In this document: positions 42,999-51,483 of the stretch, piece by piece
How positions within the stretch are numbered: the stretch's first letter is position 1
How the letters are laid out: each line of letters opens with the position of its first letter
IMG/VR virus record: IMGVR_UViG_3300048672_000900
Location: 1-53,116 of that record
Reading direction: 5' to 3' (one strand)
Length of the DNA: 53,116 nt
Source: a virus
Position numbers and translations under genes: made by a program
Notes under the pieces: generated by a model
The model's input: the letters and a program-made list of their open reading frames with translations, nothing else
Database searches by the model: none
What the model was told of the DNA's origin: nothing

Positions 42999-44705
42999 GT
43001 GACTGATGTACTTGGGCAAGACCCGCCTATATTTACCATCATTAAACGCACACATCACTTTGAAGTCATTTTTGGCACGCCCAGCGCTAGGGAAATAGCC
43101 AATAAATTCAGCATGGGTTTAGTCAGCTATAAGCTGGTTCCTGCCTACGGTACCACGACTCGTGTGATGGATAAGATCTACGCCGCCAGTAATAAGACGC
43201 GGTCTTACGTGAGGTACCACATCAACAGCTATGTGGACTTTATGAAACACGTGGCCAACCACGGAATTAGTCCGAGTCAAATTAAACTGGAAGTGGTTCC
43301 CGTTAAAGAAACTCCTACAGTCAAGTGGGAGATGTTTGAACACTTAAGCGCACGAGACTACCAAGAATCGTTTATCGAATATGGTGTTAGAAAAACACCA
43401 GTTTCTAAACTGATCCAGTTACAAACAGGTAAAGGCAAGTCGTTTATTGCTTGCAGTGTTGCACAGCGTTTGCAAGCACGTATCTGTTTGATGATCAAAG
43501 CCAACTACATTGATAAATGGAAGATTGACTTCAAGAAAACATTTAAACTAGAAGATGACGAGATATTTGTCATACAAGGTTCTTCCAGTTTAAAGAAAGG
43601 TATTGACTTGGTCAAGAAAGGTAAATTCACAGCCAAAGTCATTATTGTTTCTATTCCAACTTATCAAGCGTGGATCAACCTCTTTGAAGAGCTAGGACAA
43701 AAAGACTTTGAAGAGCTAGGATATTCTATTGTTCCTGATGAGTTCTTTGAGTATTTTAACGTCAAGTTAAAGATCATTGATGAAGTGCATCAGCACTTTC
43801 ATTTCTGTTTTAAGACTGACTTGTATACCCATGTCGAACACTCCATCTGTTTAACAGCGACGCTCACCCATAAGGAAGCGTTCATGAGGAAGATGTACAA
43901 CCTCATGTTTCCTATACAGGATCGTTGTGCAGAGTTGGAGTATGACCGGTATTGCAACATCTTTGCGGTGCATGCTGAGTTCAGAGACATCACTAAAGTC
44001 AAGACCAACATGTATGGTAACCCCATGTTCTCTTATGTGGCTGTAGAAAATAGCATCCGTAAGAATAAGTTCATGACCGCAGGTTACTTAGACATGCTGA
44101 CTTATACGGTACGCATTGGCTTTGATCAATGCAAAAGAGAAAAGAAAAAGCTCCTGATCTTTGTGAGTACGATTGAGATGATTGGTTTATTCATCAACCA
44201 CTTACAAAAGACACATCGTCATTTAGACATTAAACCCTACCACATGGGGCAACCTTTTGAGAACGTGCTCAATTCTGATATCTGTGTCAGTACACTAGGT
44301 AGTGCTGGTACAGCCATTGACATACCCGACTTGACGCATTGCATCTTGACTCAGAGCGTAGACTCTGAGCAAGCTAATTTACAGTCCATTGGTCGACTGA
44401 GAAAACTACCGGATGGGTATACACCTGAGTTTTACTATTGGGTGTTTGATAATATCCCCATCAGTGTCAGATACCATGACAACAAAACAAGGCTACTGAA
44501 GAACCGAGCACTCAATCAGATCTACGTACGGTATGATGCATATATTGGAGACCATACACCGACCCAGGTCTTTGAAAAGAGTAAGCCTTTAGGAGCGGCT
44601 TTTACGCCCGCTCAGGCGGCTCGCCCTGCTCCGGTAAGGCCGATGTACGGCGTACACTTTAGACCAGCTCCTGGAGCACATAGAAGCCCCACAACGTGGT
44701 CGTGA
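42999..44705 (+). CDS. SF2 DNA helicase (UvsW-like)
   Basis: This 568-aa helicase has RecA-like motifs in order: I as QTGKGKSFIA (about 141-150), II as DEVH (about 260), III as LTATL (about 284), and VI as SIGRLRKLP (about 463). Such helicases unwind branched or R-loop DNA in replication and recombination. I chose the GTG at 42999 because AGAAGGAAA precedes it; the open frame extends 62 codons upstream but passes through the RNAP terminator and a hairpin. A Pro/Ala/Arg-rich tail of about 40 residues follows the helicase core. Confidence 0.85.
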   Translation: MTDVLGQDPPIFTIIKRTHHFEVIFGTPSAREIANKFSMGLVSYKLVPAYGTTTRVMDKIYAASNKTRSYVRYHINSYVDFMKHVANHGISPSQIKLEVVPVKETPTVKWEMFEHLSARDYQESFIEYGVRKTPVSKLIQLQTGKGKSFIACSVAQRLQARICLMIKANYIDKWKIDFKKTFKLEDDEIFVIQGSSSLKKGIDLVKKGKFTAKVIIVSIPTYQAWINLFEELGQKDFEELGYSIVPDEFFEYFNVKLKIIDEVHQHFHFCFKTDLYTHVEHSICLTATLTHKEAFMRKMYNLMFPIQDRCAELEYDRYCNIFAVHAEFRDITKVKTNMYGNPMFSYVAVENSIRKNKFMTAGYLDMLTYTVRIGFDQCKREKKKLLIFVSTIEMIGLFINHLQKTHRHLDIKPYHMGQPFENVLNSDICVSTLGSAGTAIDIPDLTHCILTQSVDSEQANLQSIGRLRKLPDGYTPEFYYWVFDNIPISVRYHDNKTRLLKNRALNQIYVRYDAYIGDHTPTQVFEKSKPLGAAFTPAQAARPAPVRPMYGVHFRPAPGAHRSPTTWS

Positions 44706-44741
44706 TCATAGATTGATTTTCATCACGAGGAGAAAACAAAT

Positions 44742-44945
44742 ATGGTCCTTGACTTGATCTTGGTGTATGTCTTGTACTACATTGCAGCAGGCGCAGTGTG
44801 GTCGTCGTTTTCAAAACGATACCAAAGACGCATCATCAGACAACTGGGGTTGATCATCTTGGTCATCAGTATTGTACTGTACTGGTGGACTGATCGCCCT
44901 GCAGAAATTACACAAGCCAGTTTACTCAACTGGTTCTTTCAGTAA
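44742..44945 (+). CDS. Small membrane protein, 67 aa
   Basis: The ATG has GAGGAG upstream. Two membrane segments are predicted (LDLILVYVLYYIAAGAVW and LGLIILVISIVLYWW) joined by a basic loop (SKRYQRRIIRQ). No family is recognised. It shares the transcript of the helicase and is followed by a terminator. Confidence 0.65.
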   Translation: MVLDLILVYVLYYIAAGAVWSSFSKRYQRRIIRQLGLIILVISIVLYWWTDRPAEITQASLLNWFFQ

Positions 44946-44951
44946 GCGTGT

Positions 44952-45000
44952 CATAGGGGGCATAAAAAACCCCTATGACTTTCTTTTTCTTTTATGCCGT
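44952..45000 (+). terminator. Intrinsic terminator with GGCATA/TATGCC arms
   Basis: CATAGGGG (44952-44959) and CCCCTATG (44970-44977) form the stem, and ACTTTCTTTTTCTTTTATGCC follows. Here the GGCATA arm (44959-44964) overlaps the stem and loop, while TATGCC is at 44993-44998. Confidence 0.85.
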
Positions 45001-45020
45001 ATTGTAGAATAATAGAAGTT

Positions 45021-45028
45021 TATATTAC
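45021..45028 (+). promoter_or_regulatory. phiKZ-early-promoter-like box TATATTAC
   Basis: An exact TATATTAC lies just past a terminator and 54 bp before the ATG at 45082, the expected layout of a phiKZ-type early promoter. It is the best placed candidate promoter in the window. Confidence 0.5.
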
Positions 45029-45081
45029 TATTTTGAAGCGACTTTGCTTCTTTGTTACCTACTCACACAGGAGAATTTGAA

Positions 45082-45504
45082 ATGACCAAGTATTTCATCT
45101 CGTACAACTGCGTGGCCACCAGCATTGAAAAGCTGCTGGAGCTGATGCGCCCTCACTTCAACACAACCGTTCAGCTGCAGTACGTGGAAGAAGACGGCGT
45201 TATCTTACAAACAACGCCTACCGCTGCGCCTCAGCGCATCATGGCCCGATACAACGTTCATACTGTTGAGACGGACATTCTTAACCCTTTGATTTTTATA
45301 CGGGTTGGTCGGCGTAACGCAGAAGCTTTTACTGACCTGGATGCTTTCTTGCGGAAGTACGAAGGCGCTGTGAAAAACATTCCTAATGTAAAGGAAGCTA
45401 TGCAAGCTACTTTGGAAGCCGATAATCGCTGCAACTTTTACGCGGAATACCCCTGCCCCATTGAGCGAATTCAGTACTCAGGACTTTACTGCGTCAACAA
45501 CTGA
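45082..45504 (+). CDS. Unknown protein, first of a tandem paralogous pair, 140 aa
   Basis: ATG 45082 (MTKYFISYNC) has CAGGAG upstream. The protein is alpha/beta, with a helix IEKLLELMRPHF and a later helix FTDLDAFLRKYEGAV. The next gene has the same opening and the same FxDLxAF helix, so the two are paralogues. Its position behind a TATATTAC box suggests early expression and a host-takeover role. The family is not recognised. Confidence 0.65.
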   Translation: MTKYFISYNCVATSIEKLLELMRPHFNTTVQLQYVEEDGVILQTTPTAAPQRIMARYNVHTVETDILNPLIFIRVGRRNAEAFTDLDAFLRKYEGAVKNIPNVKEAMQATLEADNRCNFYAEYPCPIERIQYSGLYCVNN

Positions 45505-45517
45505 AAGAGGCATCGCC

Positions 45518-45949
45518 ATAACCAAGTATTACTTTTGTGCAGACGTACTGGCACCTTCGTTGGACTACCTGCGCACTTACGTCGCTATGTTTGACCCTAA
45601 GTCAAACGTGGTTGTTGATGAGAAAGCTAAACAAATTGTTTCAGGTGGTCGTAGGCTAAGTTGCAAACTCGATTACGTTGAGCTGTCAACGGATTACAAA
45701 GACCCCATTTTGGCGGTCACTAGGAAGTATTCACACGCTGAGTATGAGTTTTTCCCTGACCTCCAAGCGTTCTTTCACAGTTACAACAAAGAAGGCCTTG
45801 ATCAGACAGAAACATATCTAGGGGCGTCTAACCGCTTAGCCAGCCACGGGCATGTAACTGTCTTTAAAACACACGAAGACATCCCGTTTCATAAAGACAA
45901 GGTAGAACTTTACAAGCTTTGGATCATGCCTGAGTTTGGCTTGATCTGA
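45518..45949 (+). CDS. Unknown protein, second of the tandem pair, with ATA start proposed
   Basis: The protein (ITKYYFCADVLAP...) aligns with the start of its neighbour (MTKYFISYNC). The codon at the aligned start is ATA at 45518, preceded by GAAAGAGG at normal spacing and 13 nt after the previous stop. The only conventional in-frame start is a TTG at 45461 inside the neighbour, without a ribosome site. Either AUA is used, TTG is used, or an ATG was mutated or misread. Function unknown. 143 aa from the ATA. Confidence 0.55.
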   Translation: MTKYYFCADVLAPSLDYLRTYVAMFDPKSNVVVDEKAKQIVSGGRRLSCKLDYVELSTDYKDPILAVTRKYSHAEYEFFPDLQAFFHSYNKEGLDQTETYLGASNRLASHGHVTVFKTHEDIPFHKDKVELYKLWIMPEFGLI

Positions 45950-45972
45950 TTGCATGAAAAAGTAAAGACATA

Positions 45973-46012
45973 TAACTATAGTGAGGTGAAGAATGTCTCT
46001 TCACTATAGTTA
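45973..46012 (+). promoter_or_regulatory. 12-bp inverted repeat upstream of the 78-aa gene
   Basis: TAACTATAGTGA (45973-45984) is perfectly complementary to TCACTATAGTTA (46001-46012), with a short AGA/TCT extension inside. It could end the preceding transcript, act as an operator, or protect the 5' end of the 78-aa message. It ends 17 nt before the ATG. Confidence 0.5.
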
Positions 46013-46029
46013 ATGAAAGGAATTGACAA

Positions 46030-46266
46030 ATGGCTCTGATCTATGTTTCCGAAGGTCTCGAAACTGAGACCGCAATTGCCGCCTCTTCGGCCGAGGGCCT
46101 GGCCAAATTGAAGGCAGCCACGCCCGACGAGGGCAGGTGGGTCGACGACAAGTTCGATCTGCCGGCCGGCCGCCGGCTGATCCAGTCATTTACCTGGCGG
46201 GAGTGGGACTCCGCAGGTGAGGAAAAACTCCCTGACCGGTACGTGGTCGTACCTGTCATCGGCTGA
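46030..46266 (+). CDS. Small, highly expressed unknown protein, 78 aa
   Basis: AAGGA precedes the ATG. The 78-aa product is small, acidic and soluble; codons are very G/C-ending compared with the A/T-rich flanks, pointing to strong expression or recent transfer. A hairpin lies upstream and a strong terminator downstream, making it a single-gene unit. The location in the early-looking patch suggests an early or host-directed protein. No family is recognised. Confidence 0.65.
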   Translation: MALIYVSEGLETETAIAASSAEGLAKLKAATPDEGRWVDDKFDLPAGRRLIQSFTWREWDSAGEEKLPDRYVVVPVIG

Positions 46267-46271
46267 TCACA

Positions 46272-46325
46272 CTGGCTAGTTGCATTGTGATTGCAACTAG
46301 CCAGGCCTTTCTTTTTTATTTTTTC
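46272..46325 (+). terminator. Strong intrinsic terminator of the 78-aa gene
   Basis: CTGGCTAGTTGCA (46272-46284) and TGCAACTAGCCAG (46292-46304) form a perfect 13-bp stem followed by a long T-rich tract. The convergent sbcC stop codon at 46316 lies within the T tract. Confidence 0.92.
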
Positions 46326-48781
46326 TTGACGTGTCGGTTATATACAGGTGGCAGTACCACGTTATCAGGACTGAGCACCATGTACTCTGCGGGTAAGCTA
46401 GAGTAAGCTTTTACGTCGTGGCTGACCATGAAGATCTGACAGTTGGATTCTTCCATCATCTTCTTCAAGTACATAACTAGGTTGTCCTTATGGGCTACGT
46501 CAAAAGTGCGCCCTAGTTCATCTAGCAACAAAGGATAGTTTTGTTTTCCTAGGTACTTGCGTGCAATCAAGTTAAACGCAAAATCAATGATGTCTTGTTG
46601 ACCTTCGCTACAAGCGCTACAGTCTTTAGGACCTTTTTCACCACGAATCGTCACAGGAAAGTTATAGCTGAGTTCAAGGTTGTCTTCCGTACTAGGAAGG
46701 CCTAGTGTTAACTCATATGTCCAGATGTCGTTAATGACGGCGTTCATCTCACTGATGAACGTATTCAAGAAACCATAAAGACCTTGAGCGATCAGCCCAC
46801 TATTGGGGCAAAGAGTTGCTACTAACGTGGTAAAAGCTATATGCTCTTGTTCTAGGTCTACAATTTGCTGAGTCAGCGTCTTGATGACTTTATGCTGGGC
46901 TTGTGCTTCTTGAAGCAGATTGACTTTTTGTGCCAGTAGAGACTGGATCTCTCTGACAAACTGGTTGAAGACGACGCGTCTTCTAGCTTCTACAAACCGG
47001 TCTTGGTGACCAGTAATCGAAGTCTCTAGGGCTTCAAGCGTCGTTTGTAAAGACTTGATTTGACCCATACGAGAGCGCACCATTTGGAAATATTGCTGCC
47101 TGGTATTGAGCATCATGAGCTTAGAGGTGTGCTGCTCAATCTGAACTGACAGGTCAGCTTGCATTTTCTTTAAGCTGCTCAAGTCAGCTGTATCGAGCTT
47201 GCTGATTTTATCCAGCAACTCTTTCTTTTCTTTAGCTTCTTTAATACAGAGCTGTAGTTCGATTTGTTTGTTCAGGTCTAGAGCTATAGTGCTGACAGCT
47301 GAGAGAGCGGCTCCTGGCTCGTTATAGAGCCTCTCAGAGGGCATGTACAAATCCCAGTAAGCACGCAGTAGTGGAGCGCCTTGCTGTAGTCTGATAATTC
47401 CTGTAAATATAGCACCGTACTCTGTACAATCAGTCATGAAGACTTGAATGTCTTCTATTTCTTTTTGAAGTTTTACGCACTCTTCACTAGCGACTTCAAA
47501 GTTGTTTTTCTCATGTAGGAACTGAGCTTCGTTATACAGCGCAGAAAACTGATGTTCACATTTAGGGCACTTGAGGTCAGGTGTTTCTTTGTGCTTGAGC
47601 AAATGCTCCATTTTAACTTTAGCTTGTGTGGCTAAAGACGCATAACTCTCTAGTGCTTTTTTCTTTTTGTTGTAGAGGTCTTGACTCTCAGACTTCTTGA
47701 TACTGGAGTAGAGTCGTTCTGGATTCGGTTTAAGTTTTGTTAGCAGATCAACTAAAGTATCTTGTGCTGCTTCAAATGACTGTTGTGATACCACAGCGTC
47801 ATGCTCTAGCTTGACTTTGGTTGTCTTTTGAATAGCATCAATAGCCGTGATGAGCTGATCAAGTTCTGCTTTTAGCGCATCAATGGTTTTAGTCTCAGTT
47901 TGCTCTAGAAGAGCCATATGCTCTTCGTTCTTATGATGCCACTGCGTACAGTTTTGCAACAGTTGAGTATGGGTCTGATGAGCGACTTTGAGCTGGTTGA
48001 GGATGGTGTCTAGCTGAGTATCGCTGTAGTAGCCTATTTGACTACAAGCTTTCTTGAGTGTTTGTGCAACACTCTTTTGTTTATTCACAGACTGGACATC
48101 ATACACGATTCTCTCTAGATAAAACGACGGGTCTTGGTCTAGAGGGATACGAATCTCTAAAAGAGTTTCTAAGACGTCATGTAAGTCTTGGGCTTGCTGA
48201 GTGAGTCTTTTTTCTTCGTCTTCTTTTAGAAGCTTATCTGACTCAGCGACGAGCTTTTGCTTAGCGAGTTTAATGGCGCCTTGTAAATCACGAGCGCGTT
48301 CTTTACAGCGGTTGTAGACTTTGATGGCGTAGTCGTAGTTAGCTTCGCACAATTCAATAAACCACTCTTTACGCCGCATAGGCGATAAACGAGTAAATTT
48401 TTCTTGGTTTTGTAAAAGAGAGTTGATGTTGGATGTGATGCCAAAGTGCTGAGCAATCAAATCTTTTTGCACGACGCTGGTACCCCAGTCGTTTAAAGCT
48501 ACGCCGTCTTTACTAAAGTAGTGACGCTGGCCGTTTTCAAAAGAAGCTGCTAGTCGGTAGCAACTATTGTCATGTACGAATTCAATTGCACCTGAGCCTC
48601 CTTTTTCAAAGTCAGCAGACAAACGAGGCCAAATAGTGAGCTGCTCTAGAAGAGAGCTTTTACCAGAGCCGTTGGTGCCAATGACAATTTGAAGCGGAGT
48701 GGTGAACTGAGCTTTGAGATGGGTTGTTCCTGTCAGAACAAACCGCCGCCAATGATCCAGTTCGATGGATGTGATGTGCAT
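46316..48781 (-). CDS. sbcC: SbcC/Rad50-like ATPase (T4 gp46-like)
   Basis: This 821-aa protein is the ATPase of the SbcCD (gp46/47) complex. N-terminal Walker A is GTNGSGKSS (35-43); a long coiled coil leads to a zinc hook CPKC (about 404) and back; the C-terminal half has the ABC signature CSEGQQDI (about 720), Walker B PLLLDELGR (about 750) and the His switch MVSHD (about 785). Its nuclease partner is at 29780 on the plus strand, 16 kb away. No ribosome site is obvious. The gene is alone on its strand here. Confidence 0.93.
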   Translation of the reverse strand: MHITSIELDHWRRFVLTGTTHLKAQFTTPLQIVIGTNGSGKSSLLEQLTIWPRLSADFEKGGSGAIEFVHDNSCYRLAASFENGQRHYFSKDGVALNDWGTSVVQKDLIAQHFGITSNINSLLQNQEKFTRLSPMRRKEWFIELCEANYDYAIKVYNRCKERARDLQGAIKLAKQKLVAESDKLLKEDEEKRLTQQAQDLHDVLETLLEIRIPLDQDPSFYLERIVYDVQSVNKQKSVAQTLKKACSQIGYYSDTQLDTILNQLKVAHQTHTQLLQNCTQWHHKNEEHMALLEQTETKTIDALKAELDQLITAIDAIQKTTKVKLEHDAVVSQQSFEAAQDTLVDLLTKLKPNPERLYSSIKKSESQDLYNKKKKALESYASLATQAKVKMEHLLKHKETPDLKCPKCEHQFSALYNEAQFLHEKNNFEVASEECVKLQKEIEDIQVFMTDCTEYGAIFTGIIRLQQGAPLLRAYWDLYMPSERLYNEPGAALSAVSTIALDLNKQIELQLCIKEAKEKKELLDKISKLDTADLSSLKKMQADLSVQIEQHTSKLMMLNTRQQYFQMVRSRMGQIKSLQTTLEALETSITGHQDRFVEARRRVVFNQFVREIQSLLAQKVNLLQEAQAQHKVIKTLTQQIVDLEQEHIAFTTLVATLCPNSGLIAQGLYGFLNTFISEMNAVINDIWTYELTLGLPSTEDNLELSYNFPVTIRGEKGPKDCSACSEGQQDIIDFAFNLIARKYLGKQNYPLLLDELGRTFDVAHKDNLVMYLKKMMEESNCQIFMVSHDVKAYSSLPAEYMVLSPDNVVLPPVYNRHVKKK

Positions 48782-48867
48782 GGTGATGAGGGGATTAGCT
48801 TAAAATAAACTCTATCAGAACACAATATGCTGACGATTTATCTTTTTACGAAGGACACTTAAACACC

Positions 48868-49761
48868 ATGCTTGAAGAAAAACTCAGAGTCTCGAAACTA
48901 CGATTCTTCTCCGTAGGAACAGTCGCTGCCAACAAAGACATAGGCAGCTTTGACATTGAAGTCATCCCTGACGAAGAGCTTCCTTTCCTAGATGGGGAGA
49001 TCAGCAGTAACCAAGAGAAGATTGAAATTTCTGGAACTGATAGCTCAGGCGCTGCTTATAAATCCAGCATCATCACCAGTAACAGTATCAAAGCCACTTG
49101 GCTTAAGTTGTCCGTGTCTAACCGCTTGACGGCTCCAGATGTGAGACGCAATGAGAAGGTGATGATCTACCAATTTGGAGATGAGCCTACCTACTACTGG
49201 ACCACTTTAAAAGACGATACAAAGTTTCGTCGTCTAGAAACAGTAGTGTACGGTATTAGCGCTACACCAAATGAAGATGACAAGTTGGATAATACCAACA
49301 TGTATTGGTTTGAAATGAGTAGTCACACAAAGCAGATCACGCTTCAGACCAGTAAAGCCAATGGAGAACCATTTGCTTATAGTCTTCAGATTAACACCAA
49401 AGACGGCGCTATTGTCATCATGGACGATGGTGGCAATTGGATACGTCTGGATAGCGTTGCAAAACGCATCGAAGCTATGAATGCGGACGGTAGTCACTTT
49501 GATATGTTTGCACGTAACTTAACCGTGTCTATTCCTGACACCACAGCGATTCTGTGTAAAGACTTTGTAGTCCATGCCAGTAACAGTGTTGCTATCTCAG
49601 CAGGTCAAGGTTGCTCTATGAACGCAGGAAGCAGCTGGAGTGCTGCTGCTCCTAATGCGAGCGTATCGGGCAGTGGAAGTGCTTCTGTCACAGGTGGAAG
49701 TGTGAGTGTAGAAGGTTCCGGTTCTTTGAACCTGACCAGCCCTGCAACCTCTATCAGCTAA
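48868..49761 (+). CDS. Baseplate spike/hub protein, 297 aa
   Basis: The N-terminal part contains an OB-fold-like beta domain (about residues 1-190); the C-terminal 60 residues are a repetitive Ser/Gly/Ala/Val-rich stretch (SGSGSASVTGGSVSVEGSG) typical of a triple-beta-helix spike. A PAAR gene follows 10 nt later, which is the usual order of spike and tip. It would form the membrane-piercing needle at the centre of the baseplate. The AGGACAC upstream of ATG 48868 is a weak ribosome site. Confidence 0.72.
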   Translation: MLEEKLRVSKLRFFSVGTVAANKDIGSFDIEVIPDEELPFLDGEISSNQEKIEISGTDSSGAAYKSSIITSNSIKATWLKLSVSNRLTAPDVRRNEKVMIYQFGDEPTYYWTTLKDDTKFRRLETVVYGISATPNEDDKLDNTNMYWFEMSSHTKQITLQTSKANGEPFAYSLQINTKDGAIVIMDDGGNWIRLDSVAKRIEAMNADGSHFDMFARNLTVSIPDTTAILCKDFVVHASNSVAISAGQGCSMNAGSSWSAAAPNASVSGSGSASVTGGSVSVEGSGSLNLTSPATSIS

Positions 49762-49771
49762 GGAATGTTCT

Positions 49772-50032
49772 ATGGGTAACATGGTCGTTCTTGGTGACAA
49801 AGGTGATCACCCCGGAGAGATGATCAGTGCCAGTGGAAGCTTTTCTACGCCCGCAGGTACCCCGTGCGTAGAGGGAGATTTGTTTCGCTGTGAACTCAGA
49901 GGACATGGCGTCACAGAAGTAGACGCCGTAGGACATTCCCCTTCTTGTAACGGAAAGAAGCTGTTGAAAACAGGGGCTACTGCGCGCTGCGGATGTATCA
50001 TCACAGGCACAGGTAGTGTGAACGTGTCTTAA
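49772..50032 (+). CDS. PAAR-domain spike tip protein, 86 aa
   Basis: The sequence fits the PAAR family: VVLGDKGDHPGEMISASGSF, then GTPCVEGDLFRCELRGHG and CNGKKLLKTGATARCGCIITG, with Cys and His residues that bind a metal at the needle apex. At 86 aa it is the usual size. It sits 10 nt after the spike gene and is certainly co-transcribed. Confidence 0.88.
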   Translation: MGNMVVLGDKGDHPGEMISASGSFSTPAGTPCVEGDLFRCELRGHGVTEVDAVGHSPSCNGKKLLKTGATARCGCIITGTGSVNVS

Positions 50033-50040
50033 TCGAAGAC

Positions 50041-50079
50041 GGCATAAAAGGCAGGCCATAAGAGCCTGCCCATTATGCT
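50041..50079 (-). terminator. Terminator of the 419-aa gene
   Basis: GGCATA (50041-50046) and TATGCT (50074-50079) enclose GGCAGGC/GCCTGCC. On the minus strand GCCTGCCTTTTATGCC gives the terminator. It separates convergent genes. Confidence 0.8.
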
Positions 50080-50084
50080 GACCT

Positions 50085-51344
50085 TTATACGGTCACATCA
50101 CAACCAATTTCCAGCTGGTAACCAGGATTGAGGAGTTCTGGATCTTCAGGGTAAGAGACATCTGTAATGTTGGTCAAATGGTTAGGGTCTGTTGAGTTGT
50201 ACACCATGCGCCTCAGACCAGTTGCTGTACACTGCATACTCCAGCGCTGACCGTCCGTAGAAACAAAATATTCCGGTACGCGACCAAGTCCTACTTGAAG
50301 AGGATATACCGGTTTTTGATAACTGCTATACTCGCCCAGTACAGATGTCTTTTGACAATAGTGGCGAGCCGTATAGAGTTCAGTTTGATTCAGAATGACG
50401 ATGAAGCTTTGACTAAGCGTCAAGTATTTGAGCAGCGTCACATCGGAAAGCAAGTTAGGCAGATTGGCATAGTCAAGCGTGCTGCTCAAAGCAGGAGCAA
50501 GGCTACTCAAATCGATATAGTTCTTAGACTCAAAAATCCTATCAACCAGCTGTAGGCGACTATAGTCAACCTCTAAGGTATTATCAGAGATCAAACGGTA
50601 GACACCTGAGTCAGGTGTATAAAGATAGCCGCCGAGTACAAGCAGCACAGCTCGCCCATTCAAAGGTGTATTGATGCGAATGGCTCCGATATCCTTGTAG
50701 CCTGTGATGGGCTCAGTGCCAGCCACCATGGCATCCGTCAGACGTTTAAAGACGTCTGCGGTTTTGATGGGTTGAATGGTCAATCCACCCAAAGCTTGAA
50801 AGCTGTGAATGCCAAAGTGAAACGCTTTAGCCAGGCGTACGGATTGAGAAGCACCATACACCAGCACGCCGCTAGAGCCGTCTGTATCAGTGAGATGATA
50901 AAACCCATTGATGGTGACCAAACAGTTTTTGTAGACGGTATTGTAATCCGTCACGGGGTCTTCCCGTTTGATCAAAGCATCTGCTCGGTCTGCAGGAGAG
51001 ATGGTGTCTTTGTAGACAGCGTCCCAGGGTTGCATGGCGTAGCCTGCACGTACGCCGTTGACCCACTTGGCCGATTGGATGTTGATCTGAGGCTGAGTGG
51101 GTGTAGTGGCCAGTGTCGTTTGAGCAGCGATGACGGCTTGAAGCGTCAGAGCACTGTCGCTGTACTGGCTATTGAAAGTCGACAGCTCAACGTAGCTATC
51201 GACTGTACCATCATTGACTTTGATGATCATCCGTCGGTACAGCTGGATCAACATCGCGATGCTGCTGGTGCCAGGTGTGACGACTTCCCAACGCCGGTTA
51301 GAACCCTTAGGCACGCCAATGGCAGAAACAAAGGAGTAACTCAT
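50085..51344 (-). CDS. Virion protein of unknown family, 419 aa
   Basis: ATG 51344 (MSYSFVSAIGV) is used; a TTG two codons earlier has the same weak AGAAAGAG context. The protein is beta-rich, with repeated Ser/Thr/Val strands and no signal peptide. It lies between the spike/PAAR unit and a fibre-like gene, so a baseplate or tail role is likely. No motif identifies it. Confidence 0.65.
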   Translation of the reverse strand: MSYSFVSAIGVPKGSNRRWEVVTPGTSSIAMLIQLYRRMIIKVNDGTVDSYVELSTFNSQYSDSALTLQAVIAAQTTLATTPTQPQINIQSAKWVNGVRAGYAMQPWDAVYKDTISPADRADALIKREDPVTDYNTVYKNCLVTINGFYHLTDTDGSSGVLVYGASQSVRLAKAFHFGIHSFQALGGLTIQPIKTADVFKRLTDAMVAGTEPITGYKDIGAIRINTPLNGRAVLLVLGGYLYTPDSGVYRLISDNTLEVDYSRLQLVDRIFESKNYIDLSSLAPALSSTLDYANLPNLLSDVTLLKYLTLSQSFIVILNQTELYTARHYCQKTSVLGEYSSYQKPVYPLQVGLGRVPEYFVSTDGQRWSMQCTATGLRRMVYNSTDPNHLTNITDVSYPEDPELLNPGYQLEIGCDVTV

Positions 51345-51377
51345 AAACAAACTCTTTCTCTATTTGAAAATGATCTG

Positions 51378-51428
51378 ACCCACCTAGACACTTCTTTAGC
51401 GTCTACATTTGAGAGGTGGGTTTGCTTT
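51378..51428 (+). other. Nested hairpin between divergent tail genes
   Basis: ACCCACCT (51378-51385) pairs with AGGTGGGT (51414-51421), enclosing AGAC/GTCT. TTTGCTTTT follows on the plus strand. It sits in the divergent gap between starts at 51344 and 51484, so it is more likely a leader element than a terminator. Confidence 0.45.
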
Positions 51429-51483
51429 TAAATCACAGTATTCAACTTTTAGTTTTAGACGTTAAAGGAGCTTGAGGGTCATC

